The notes under the pieces are model-generated. The model was not told the DNA's origin. It saw only the letters and a list, made by a program, of their open reading frames with translations, and did not search any database. Below are positions 16,850 through 23,965 of a DNA stretch of 42,893 nt, one piece after another (the first letter of the stretch is position 1; the number at the start of each line of letters is the position of its first letter). A program made the translations under genes and the position numbers. Source of the DNA: Planctomycetota bacterium (GTDB taxonomy: Bacteria; Planctomycetota; UBA1135; UBA2386); NCBI GenBank assembly GCA_028281765.1, contig JANQJF010000007.1, positions 1-42,893 on the forward strand, given 5' to 3'.

Positions 16850-18688
16850 ATGTTCATGTCCCGGTCCGGCCTCAGCACTTTCCGCGCCCTGGCCTCGGGT
16901 CTGACGCTGGGCCTGCTCGTGGCCTGCAATGGCGGCAAGGCCGAGCGCGACGATTCGATGCGAGTCGAGCGGGTCTTCCGTTCGTCGAACGACGGCAGCC
17001 AGCCCCTGGTGTTCCTCAACCAGGACGTGACGGTCTACTTCAGCGACGACCTCGACGGAATGAGCGTCAGCGAGGACACGTTCCGCATCGTCGACGAGAA
17101 CGGCAATCGCGTGCCCGGCGTGCTGCGTCCCGGCACCCGGTCGGTGACGTTCGAGGTGATCCCGCCGGTCAAGGCGACGCTCGACGACGGCAGCTTCGCC
17201 CCCGATCGGGCCTATCGACTCGAGATCGCGGGCATGCCGCTGTGGAACGCGATCCGCTCGAAGAGCGGCGCGCGTTTGTCGCGCGGACTCGGACTCGACT
17301 TCCGCACCGTGCCGGCCGATCCGTCGGGGGACGTGTTCAACACGCCGTTCCTGCCCGAAGGTCAGCTGACGGACTCGTTCGAGTGGTTCGAGCCGTACGG
17401 GAGGTCGACGCTCCACGTCGCCGCCGAAACCGGCCGACTCCTCCTGCACTTCAACCTGCCGATCCTGCCGTCGTCCGTCACTCCGAATGCGGTGCAGGTC
17501 AACTCACTGCTCGGTGGCGAGCGCGAAGTCGCGCAGCCCAAGTCGGTGCGCATTCTGCCGAGTCGAAGTCCCGACACCTCGCACTACGGCAGTACGCTCG
17601 AGCTGCGCTTCGAGCCCGGCGCGCTCGATCCGACCGCGCTGCACTTCGTGATCTTCGCCGAGAAGGACGGCTTGCTCGACTACAGCGGGCGACCGCTACA
17701 GACGCGCCCGGAGCCGATCCAGGTCCGCGTCGTCGCGGGTGATCGGGAGCGCATTCTCGATCTGCCGGGCTCCACGTCATGGGGGCCGCTGAGCGACGTG
17801 CCGGGCGCCGTGCCGTTCGCCCAGACCGGGAGTCGCATCGAGCCGCTCGCGCGCTTGGAGGCGGGCGACGGTCGACTCGGTTCGTTCCGCCCGAGGAAGT
17901 CGACGACGATTCGCCTTCGTCGATCGTTCGACCGCGGCGACGGCCGCCGAGTCGAGGGCAGCGGCGACTTCCACTTCAGCGACATCGACATCCCCGAGGG
18001 TGTCGAAGTGCGCGTCGAATCGTCGACGCCGATCACGATCCGCTCGGCGGGCTCGGTGCGCATTCGGGGGCGACTGGTCCTCGCGACGCCGCTGGTCGAG
18101 ACGTCGTGGTCCCACGGGGACCGGATCGGCTTCGCGTCGCTGCTGCGAGCCTCGGGCTGCGCGCTGATCGCCGGCGGCGCGGTTCGTGTCGACGGGACTG
18201 TCGAGCACGCGCGCGGCGACGAGGCCGGTTCGCCGTTCTCGGTGCTCTGCGGTGGGGACCTCGTCGTGCGTGGTCGGCTGCCCGCCGAGACCGTGCTCGG
18301 AGTCGACCCGGCGCGCCGCATCGTCGGCGCGCTCGAATCCCCGGTCCGTGTCGAGTGTCCGATGACGCCCGGCCTGACCCGTGGCGCGGAGTTCGCCGCC
18401 GAGTCCTGGACGGCCTGGACGCGGCTCCCGCCAGGACACCCGACGACGGCGGACATCGAGCTCGTCGACCCGCGTGGGGCGCTCGACGTGGTCGCCCAGG
18501 TTGCGCCGCCGCACAGCGTCGACCCGAGCCGCCCGGATCTCGCCGCGCACCGCGTGAGCCAGCCGACGCCGGTCGGCGAGGCCGTGGAGCTCGTACCCGG
18601 CTCCTTCGTCCGGTTCCGCGTCCAGGCGTTCGTCTGCGCCGGCCAGCCGCTGCCGTCCCTCGGCGGCATTCGACTGCTCGCCCACTGA
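16850..18688 (+). CDS. LpD: short type II lipoprotein, glycine-poor relative of LpB
   Basis: LpD is about 612 residues. Starts at 16850 or 16856 place the lipobox LLVAC about 25 residues in; the upstream in-frame ATG at 16802 is less likely. The N-terminal Ig-like block (VFLNQDVTVYFSDDLDGMS, DDGSFAPDRAYRLEIAG) parallels LpB (LFLNESISIDFSNRV, DNGGFRPGRRYIVQLVSG). A second block, at about residues 205-290, includes LLLHFNLPILPSSVT. Around residues 373-415 the linker IDIPEGVEVRVESSTP and the strands IRSAGSVRIRGRLVLA correspond to the opening of the LpB module. The long glycine loops are missing, which explains the small size. The C-terminus is SLGGIRLLAH. It is possibly a minimal or secondarily reduced family member. 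Confidence 0.75.
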   Translation: MFMSRSGLSTFRALASGLTLGLLVACNGGKAERDDSMRVERVFRSSNDGSQPLVFLNQDVTVYFSDDLDGMSVSEDTFRIVDENGNRVPGVLRPGTRSVTFEVIPPVKATLDDGSFAPDRAYRLEIAGMPLWNAIRSKSGARLSRGLGLDFRTVPADPSGDVFNTPFLPEGQLTDSFEWFEPYGRSTLHVAAETGRLLLHFNLPILPSSVTPNAVQVNSLLGGEREVAQPKSVRILPSRSPDTSHYGSTLELRFEPGALDPTALHFVIFAEKDGLLDYSGRPLQTRPEPIQVRVVAGDRERILDLPGSTSWGPLSDVPGAVPFAQTGSRIEPLARLEAGDGRLGSFRPRKSTTIRLRRSFDRGDGRRVEGSGDFHFSDIDIPEGVEVRVESSTPITIRSAGSVRIRGRLVLATPLVETSWSHGDRIGFASLLRASGCALIAGGAVRVDGTVEHARGDEAGSPFSVLCGGDLVVRGRLPAETVLGVDPARRIVGALESPVRVECPMTPGLTRGAEFAAESWTAWTRLPPGHPTTADIELVDPRGALDVVAQVAPPHSVDPSRPDLAAHRVSQPTPVGEAVELVPGSFVRFRVQAFVCAGQPLPSLGGIRLLAH

Positions 18689-18704
18689 GCGATCCGTGCG
18701 GAAC

Positions 18705-18720
18705 GCCGCGCTTCCGCGGC
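18705..18720 (+). terminator. Terminator-like hairpin after LpD
   Basis: GCCGCG-CTTC-CGCGGC forms a 6-bp stem with a 4-base loop 17 bases after the LpD stop. It can be extended outward by GGAA/TTCC across one bulged C, and the T-rich sequence TTCCTTGCGTTTG follows. Confidence 0.6.
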
Positions 18721-18730
18721 TTCCTTGCGT

Positions 18731-18759
18731 TTGATTCGCCCCCTGGAGCACGATATCTT
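18731..18759 (+). promoter_or_regulatory. Possible sigma-70-type promoter before the prepilin peptidase
   Basis: TTGATT (18731-18736) and TATCTT (18754-18759) are spaced by 17 bases. Each matches four of six consensus positions. It lies just downstream of the LpD terminator-like stem and about 110 bases before the prepilin peptidase start. Chance matches are common, so this is tentative. Confidence 0.3.
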
Positions 18760-18872
18760 GTGCGTGGGCGGGGCGCCGCGGTCATGGTCAACGACCCGGC
18801 GTTTCACACATCTACGGTCAGAACCAGGGAGGCCACGACACGCAGCGGTTGCGTGCGTGGACCATCGAGTGC

Positions 18873-19820
18873 ATGTCGGATCCGTTCTATCTAGTCGTCG
18901 CCGCGGTGTTCGGCGCGATCATCGGATCCTTTCTGAATGCGCTGATCTACCGTCTGCCGCTGCGCCACGAGCGCAAGTTCGGCAAGCGCTCGGTATGTCC
19001 GTACTGCGGCGCGTCGATTCCCGCCTACCTCAACATTCCGATCCTGGCGTGGCTCTGGCTGCGCGGCAAGGCCGCCTGCTGCGGCGCGAAGATCCACTGG
19101 CGCTACCCGCTGGTCGAGGCGATCACGGCGGTGATGTTCTTCGTGCTCGCGAAGTATCCGCCGTCCGGGATCGGGCTGACCGTCGACACGATTTCCTTCG
19201 ACACGCTGATGCCGTCGCTGCTGCACGGATTCTTCGTGGCGAACCTGATCGCGTGCACGTTCATCGATTTCGACCACCGCATCCTGCCGAACCCGCTGAC
19301 GTACTCGCTGATGATCGTCGGCATCCTCGGTGCGTGGCTCGTTCCCGGATTGGCCGGCGAGCTGCCGCGTGGCGTCGACCCGAGCGTCGGAAGCTTGATG
19401 ATTTCCGCGCTGGGTTTTGGCGTGGGGTGGGGCGTGACGTGGGGCGTTCGCGTCCTGTCGTCCTCGGTATTCCGGAAGGAAGCGATGGGCTTCGGCGACG
19501 TCAAGCTGATGGGGGGCGTCGGCGCCTTCCTGGGCTGGGACGGCGCGTTGCTCACGTTCTTCCTCGGCTGCGTGTCCGGCGCGGTCTTCGGTGTCGTCTC
19601 CAAGATCGTCACCAAGGACTCGGAGATCGCGTTCGGCCCGTTCCTCGTACTCGGGGCGCTGTTCACGCTGTTCTGGCGCGCGCCCATCGTCGAATTCCTG
19701 ACCGTCACATGGCCGGAGTGGCAGCGCGAGAATGCGAACTCGCCGCTCGCACTCGGCGCCGTTGCGGCGATTTCTTTGCTCCTTCTGATCGTTCTGGTCC
19801 GTCGCGGACGGGCCTCATGA
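18873..19820 (+). CDS. pilD: Prepilin peptidase (leader peptidase and N-methyltransferase)
   Basis: PilD removes the short leader of type IV prepilins or pseudopilins at the inner membrane and usually methylates the new N-terminus. The 315-residue protein shows the family's N-terminal segment GAIIGSFLNALIYRLP, a cytoplasmic cysteine region (CPYC, then AACC), the first catalytic aspartate region FIDFDHRILPN and the second, GFGDVKLMGG. Several hydrophobic segments follow. The normal CxxC-x21-CxxC zinc site is altered: the third cysteine position is alanine, but a cysteine two residues later makes a CC pair. The ATG at 18873 removes an eight-residue extension. The likely substrate is the pilin encoded at 27886. 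Confidence 0.92.
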   Translation: MSDPFYLVVAAVFGAIIGSFLNALIYRLPLRHERKFGKRSVCPYCGASIPAYLNIPILAWLWLRGKAACCGAKIHWRYPLVEAITAVMFFVLAKYPPSGIGLTVDTISFDTLMPSLLHGFFVANLIACTFIDFDHRILPNPLTYSLMIVGILGAWLVPGLAGELPRGVDPSVGSLMISALGFGVGWGVTWGVRVLSSSVFRKEAMGFGDVKLMGGVGAFLGWDGALLTFFLGCVSGAVFGVVSKIVTKDSEIAFGPFLVLGALFTLFWRAPIVEFLTVTWPEWQRENANSPLALGAVAAISLLLLIVLVRRGRAS

Positions 19821-19833
19821 ACTCGAGGTAACC

Positions 19834-20502
19834 ATGACACCACGGCAATCCCTGTCGATCCTTCTGCTCTGCGCGATGCCGCTGTTCACCGGCTGCGCGG
19901 CGCACTACCAAGACCTGTTGCGCGACCGCGACGCGGAGATCCGCGAACTCGAAGCGCAGCTCGCCGACGCGCGTTCCGAGAACGCCGAACTGTCGCGCCG
20001 CGAGGCCGCTGCGCGCGCCGAACTCGCCCAGAAGCCGAAGGCCGTCGAAGCGTCCTCGGAGGGCTCGCTCGCGGATCGTGTCCAGCGCGAACTCGGCAGC
20101 GAAACCGACGTGCGCTACGAGTCGGGCCGTCTGTCGATCGGTATCGACAACACGGTCACGTTCAGCTCCGGAAGTACGGAGGTGAAGTCTTCGGCCAACG
20201 GCGTGCTGCGCCGCGTTGCGGATCTCCTGAAGCGGGACTTCCGCGATCGTCGCATCTACGTCGAGGGCCACACGGACACCGACCCGATCAAGAAGACGCG
20301 GGGTCGCTACCGCAACAACCGTCACCTCTCGCTCGAGCGAGCGGACGCGGTGGCTGCTCACCTGATCAAGAAGTGCGGTCTTGCCGCATCGACGATCGCC
20401 GTCGTCGGCTATGGCGAGCACTCTCCGAAGGCGCCCGGCTCGTCCGACACGGCGAAGGCCCGCAACCGTCGCGTCGAAATCGTCGTCGGCGAAGCGATGT
20501 AG
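19834..20502 (+). CDS. OmpA-domain lipoprotein with coiled coil
   Basis: The 222-residue protein has a signal peptide with lipobox LFTGC. A predicted coiled coil covers about residues 27-70 (DLLRDRDAEIRELEAQLADA) and an OmpA-like C-terminal domain about residues 95-220. The latter contains VTFSSGSTEVKS, YVEGHTDTDPI, the arginine-rich LERADAVAAHL and NRRVEIVV, the segments that bind peptidoglycan in Pal, OmpA and MotB. It probably tethers the outer membrane to the cell wall. The gene starts 13 bases after pilD and is followed by a terminator, so the two may form one transcript. Confidence 0.88.
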   Translation: MTPRQSLSILLLCAMPLFTGCAAHYQDLLRDRDAEIRELEAQLADARSENAELSRREAAARAELAQKPKAVEASSEGSLADRVQRELGSETDVRYESGRLSIGIDNTVTFSSGSTEVKSSANGVLRRVADLLKRDFRDRRIYVEGHTDTDPIKKTRGRYRNNRHLSLERADAVAAHLIKKCGLAASTIAVVGYGEHSPKAPGSSDTAKARNRRVEIVVGEAM

Positions 20503-20506
20503 ACCC

Positions 20507-20530
20507 GCGCCGACCTCGATTCGGCGCTTT
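20507..20530 (+). terminator. Rho-independent terminator after the OmpA-like gene
   Basis: A perfect 7-bp stem, GCGCCGA (20507-20513) with TCGGCGC (20521-20527), has a 7-base loop and is followed immediately by TTT. It starts four bases after the stop codon. Confidence 0.65.
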
Positions 20531-20555
20531 GACAGTCGGGGCCCTGAGCTATAGT
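20529..20555 (+). promoter_or_regulatory. Candidate promoter for the EF-G-like gene
   Basis: A perfect -35 hexamer TTGACA (20529-20534) and a near-consensus -10 TATAGT (20550-20555) are separated by 15 bases, shorter than the ideal 17. The -35 overlaps the T tract of the preceding terminator. A good ribosome site, AGGAGAT at 20621-20627, lies before the gene. Confidence 0.5.
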
Positions 20556-20635
20556 GAGCCGCCCGCCGGTGGCATATTTTCCCGGTCGCCGCGCGGCGTT
20601 CCATCCCCCGCACGACGCTCAGGAGATCTTTATCT

Positions 20636-22663
20636 ATGGCCTACGGCTCCGACGACATTCGCAACCTCGCTCTGTTCGGACACGGCAGCTCGGGGAAGAC
20701 GGCGTTCGTCGACGCGCTCGCCTACATGACGAAAGCGTCGAGTCGGCACGGCACGACCGCGGACGGCACCAGCGTCAGCGATACGGAGCCCGAGGAGCAG
20801 GAGCGCAAGCACACGCTCACGTCGCACCTGTTCGGGTTTGATCACAACAAGCACCGGCTGAACGTGATCGACACGCCCGGACACGCGGACTTCATCGCCG
20901 ACGCGATCTCGGCGATGGGCGTCGTCGAGACCGGCGTGCTCTGCGTCAGTGCCGCGCAGGGGCCGACCGTGCATGCGCGCCGGCTGTTCGACGAGGCGGG
21001 TAAGGCCGGCATCGGCCGCGCGATTCTCCTGACGCACCCCGACTCCGAGAACGTCGACTTCGAGGAGGTGCTGAGCCGCCTCAACGACGAGGTCAGCGAC
21101 ACGATCGTGCCGGTCACGTACCCCGACGCGGATGCCGCGGACTTCTCGGCGATCCACGACGTGCTGAGTGGCGACGGGCCGCGTGCGGCGGAGTTCAAGG
21201 AACGACTCGAAGAGCGCGTCGCCGAATCGGACGACGACATCCTCGAGGCGTACCTCGAGAGCGGTGAGCTCTCCGCGGAGGAGTTCGTCAAGTATCTGCC
21301 GCAGGCGGTCACGAAGCAGACCGTCACGCCGCTCTTCGTCGTTTGTCCGACGAAGGAGATCGGCATCGCGAAGTTCCTGGCGTTCGTCGAGCAGTACCTG
21401 GCGTCGCCGGTCGCGTTCGGCGGTCGCGGTGCGATGGGCAAGGACAGCGACTCGGTCGACACGATCGTCGAACCGGATGGGGCCGCGCCGTTCGCGGGCA
21501 AGGTCTTCAAGATCGTCGTCGACCCGTACGTCGGTCGGCAGAGCTACGTGCGCGTGATGCGCGGCACGCTGTCCGCCGACGATGGCTTCCTGAACGTCCG
21601 CACCGAGAAGCACGACAAGCTCGGTGGACTGACCGTTATGAAGGGCGCCGAAGGCGTGGCGGCGGACAAGGTCATCGCGGGCGATCTGTTCTACGTGTCG
21701 AAGCTCGAAGACCTCAGCCTGGGTGACACCGTCACCGCGGACGACGCGCCGATGAGTTTCCCGCACGCCGAGTACCCCAGTCCGGTCTACTCGCTCGCGG
21801 TCACGCCGGCGACGCGCGGCGACGAGCAGAAGATCAACCAAGGTCTCGAGAAGCTGTCGTCCGAAGACCCGACGTTCGTCACGGGTCGGGATGCGAAGAC
21901 CGGGCAGCACCTGATCTCCGGCAACAGCCCGATGCACCTCGAGATCCAGCTCGCGCGCCTCGAGCGTCGCTACGGGGTCTCGACCGAGACGAGCAACCCG
22001 GTCATCCCGTACCAGGAGACGATCACCGGGCCGTCCGATGGGCATCACCGGCACAAGAAGCAGAGTGGTGGTCGCGGCCAGTTCGCCGAGGTCTACCTGC
22101 GCGCGAAGCCGCGGGACCGTGGCGAGGGCTTCGAGTACGTCGACTCGGTCGTCGGCGGGTCGATCCCGCGTCAGTTCATCCCCGAAGTCGAGAAGGGCGT
22201 GAAGCGCTTCCTGGAGAACGGTCCGTTGACCGGCTCCGAGGTCGTGGATGTCGCGGCCGAGGTCTACGACGGCAAGTTCCACGACGTCGACTCGGATCAG
22301 CTCTCCTTCCAGCTGGCCGGTGAGCGGGCGTTCGCGGATGCCTTCGAGAAGGCGCGCCCGATCCTGCTCGAGCCGATCATGGACGTCGAAATCCGAATCC
22401 CGGAACGATTCACGGGCGATGTGTCGAGCAACCTCGCGACCCTGCGGGGACGCATGTCCGGCATGGAGATGGACTCGGGTCTGCAGGTCATCAAGGCCCA
22501 GGTCCCGATGAAGGAGATGCAGGACTACGCGACGCAGCTGCGTTCGATCACGGCCGGCGAAGGTTCGTTCTCGATGACCCAGTCGCACTACGAGCCGGTG
22601 CCACCGAACGTTCAGCAAGAGATCGTGGCGGCGCACAAGAAGGCGCAAGAAGAAGCCAAGTAG
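20636..22663 (+). CDS. EF-G-like translational GTPase with degenerate G4 motif
   Basis: This 675-residue protein has the EF-G domain series. The GTPase domain has P-loop GHGSSGKT (15-22), the switch I threonine T60 and DTPGHADF (79-86) with the catalytic histidine H83. Domain II follows, and then domain IV with KKQSGGRGQFAEVYLR and the C-terminal FSMTQSHYEPVP. EF-G drives ribosome translocation or, in paralogues, recycling or stress roles. The N-terminal portion matches the divergent EF-G2-like group (VSDTEPEE) better than the canonical RGITI type. The guanine-recognition motif NKxD is replaced by THPD (133-136), although the residues after it (NVDFEEVLSRL) keep the family pattern. It is probably a paralogue, not the main EF-G. 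The AGGAGAT ribosome site supports this start. Confidence 0.9.
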   Translation: MAYGSDDIRNLALFGHGSSGKTAFVDALAYMTKASSRHGTTADGTSVSDTEPEEQERKHTLTSHLFGFDHNKHRLNVIDTPGHADFIADAISAMGVVETGVLCVSAAQGPTVHARRLFDEAGKAGIGRAILLTHPDSENVDFEEVLSRLNDEVSDTIVPVTYPDADAADFSAIHDVLSGDGPRAAEFKERLEERVAESDDDILEAYLESGELSAEEFVKYLPQAVTKQTVTPLFVVCPTKEIGIAKFLAFVEQYLASPVAFGGRGAMGKDSDSVDTIVEPDGAAPFAGKVFKIVVDPYVGRQSYVRVMRGTLSADDGFLNVRTEKHDKLGGLTVMKGAEGVAADKVIAGDLFYVSKLEDLSLGDTVTADDAPMSFPHAEYPSPVYSLAVTPATRGDEQKINQGLEKLSSEDPTFVTGRDAKTGQHLISGNSPMHLEIQLARLERRYGVSTETSNPVIPYQETITGPSDGHHRHKKQSGGRGQFAEVYLRAKPRDRGEGFEYVDSVVGGSIPRQFIPEVEKGVKRFLENGPLTGSEVVDVAAEVYDGKFHDVDSDQLSFQLAGERAFADAFEKARPILLEPIMDVEIRIPERFTGDVSSNLATLRGRMSGMEMDSGLQVIKAQVPMKEMQDYATQLRSITAGEGSFSMTQSHYEPVPPNVQQEIVAAHKKAQEEAK

Positions 22664-22688
22664 CGTTCCTCGCGACCGCGAGCTTCAC

Positions 22689-22712
22689 GACCCCGCGGCT
22701 GGACGCGGGGTC
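22689..22712 (+). terminator. Terminator after the EF-G-like gene
   Basis: A perfect 9-bp stem, GACCCCGCG with CGCGGGGTC, has a 6-base loop and sits 25 bases after the stop, followed by the moderately T-rich GCTTCGATTTC. Confidence 0.7.
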
Positions 22713-22876
22713 GCTTCGATTTCGGGGAGTGTCGAAGAACCGTACGGTCGCTGATGCCGGAGAGACGGCCGGGGAACCGTCGCCAGGCGGCCTCAATCCC
22801 GCGGTGCTCGGGGGCCGATAACAGCCTCTGACTAAGCGCACCAAGTCCGCCCACGCGGCAGCTAGGAGAGCCACCG

Positions 22877-23965
22877 ATGGTATCGATGGAAGAGCTTTTG
22901 CACCTGATGGTCCAGCGTAGGGGGTCCGACCTCCACCTGTCTGTCGGTGCCCCCCCGAAGATCCGTGTGGACGGTGATCTCGAAGATTGTGAGTACGACA
23001 TTCTCGAGCCCGAGGTCACGAAGAAGCTCGTCTACTCCGTGTTGACACCGGACCAGGTCGCGAAGTTCGAGAAGAACCTCGAGATCGACTTCTCGTTCGG
23101 CGTCGCCAACCTCGGTCGATTCCGGACCAACGCGTTCATGCAACGCGGCACGATCGGTGCCGTGCTCCGAGTGATTCCGTTCGAGGTGTTCGACTTCGAG
23201 CAGCTCGGCATGCCGAGACCGGTGTGCGAGTGGATCTGCGGTTTGCAGAAGGGTCTCGTGCTCTGCACCGGTGCCACCGGCTCCGGTAAGTCGACGACTC
23301 TCGCCGCGTTGATCGACTTCATCAACGAGCGCAGGCAGGGTCACATCATGACGATCGAGGACCCGATCGAGTTCTTGCATCGCAACAAGAACTGCCTGGT
23401 CAACCAGCGGGAGGTCGGCGGCGACACGCACGGCTTCGAGCACGCGCTTCGCTCCGTGCTTCGTCAGGACCCTGACGTCGTGCTGGTGGGTGAGATGCGA
23501 GACCTCGAGACGATCGAGGCGGCGCTCACGCTCGCCGAGACCGGTCACCTCACGTTCGCGACGCTGCACACGTCCGACACGGTGCAGACGATCAACCGGA
23601 TCGTCGACGTCTTCCCCGGACACCAGCAGCAGCAGATCCGGACGATGCTGTCGTTCACGCTGCAGGCCGTCATCTGCCAGCAGCTGCTGCCGCGAGCGCA
23701 GGGCAACGGCCGCGCGCTCGCGTCCGAGATCATGGTCGCCAACCCCGCGGTCCGCGCGCTGATCCGGGACAACAAGTCGCACCAGATCCACTCGCTGATC
23801 CAGACCGGTGGCCAGTACGGCATGCACTCGATGAACCAGTCGATCTACGACCTCTATCGGGCCGGCACGATCGACTTCGAAGAGGGCATGACCGCTTCGC
23901 CTGACCCGACCGAACTCCAGCGTCTCATGCAGCGCCAGCAGCGGCCGGCCGCCCGTTCGCGATGA
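22877..23965 (+). CDS. pilT: Type IV pilus retraction ATPase PilT
   Basis: PilT is the hexameric cytoplasmic ATPase that powers pilus retraction. The 362-residue length is typical. Visible motifs are the N-terminal GSDLHLSVGAPP, Walker A GATGSGKST, the Asp box MTIEDPIEF, Walker B VVLVGEMRD, the His box GHLTFATLHT and a C-terminal AVRALIRDNK that corresponds to the AIRNLIRE signature needed for retraction in known PilT. The ribosome site AGGAG precedes the ATG by about eight bases; a second in-frame ATG three codons in is possible. The stop overlaps the pilB start (ATGA). Having both PilT and PilB argues for a retractile type IV pilus rather than a pure type II secretion system. Confidence 0.95.
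   Translation: MVSMEELLHLMVQRRGSDLHLSVGAPPKIRVDGDLEDCEYDILEPEVTKKLVYSVLTPDQVAKFEKNLEIDFSFGVANLGRFRTNAFMQRGTIGAVLRVIPFEVFDFEQLGMPRPVCEWICGLQKGLVLCTGATGSGKSTTLAALIDFINERRQGHIMTIEDPIEFLHRNKNCLVNQREVGGDTHGFEHALRSVLRQDPDVVLVGEMRDLETIEAALTLAETGHLTFATLHTSDTVQTINRIVDVFPGHQQQQIRTMLSFTLQAVICQQLLPRAQGNGRALASEIMVANPAVRALIRDNKSHQIHSLIQTGGQYGMHSMNQSIYDLYRAGTIDFEEGMTASPDPTELQRLMQRQQRPAARSR

Noticed and set aside
12476..17449. A 1657-codon open frame on the minus strand opposite LpC and LpD
   Set aside because: Arg/Val/Asp-rich composition without signal, domain or motif; long antisense frames are expected opposite high-GC genes with strong third-position bias.
22713..22876. GC-rich pilT leader considered as a c-di-GMP or other riboswitch
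   Set aside because: The conserved core bases of known c-di-GMP and cobalamin riboswitches could not be found; only short stems and one palindrome are visible.
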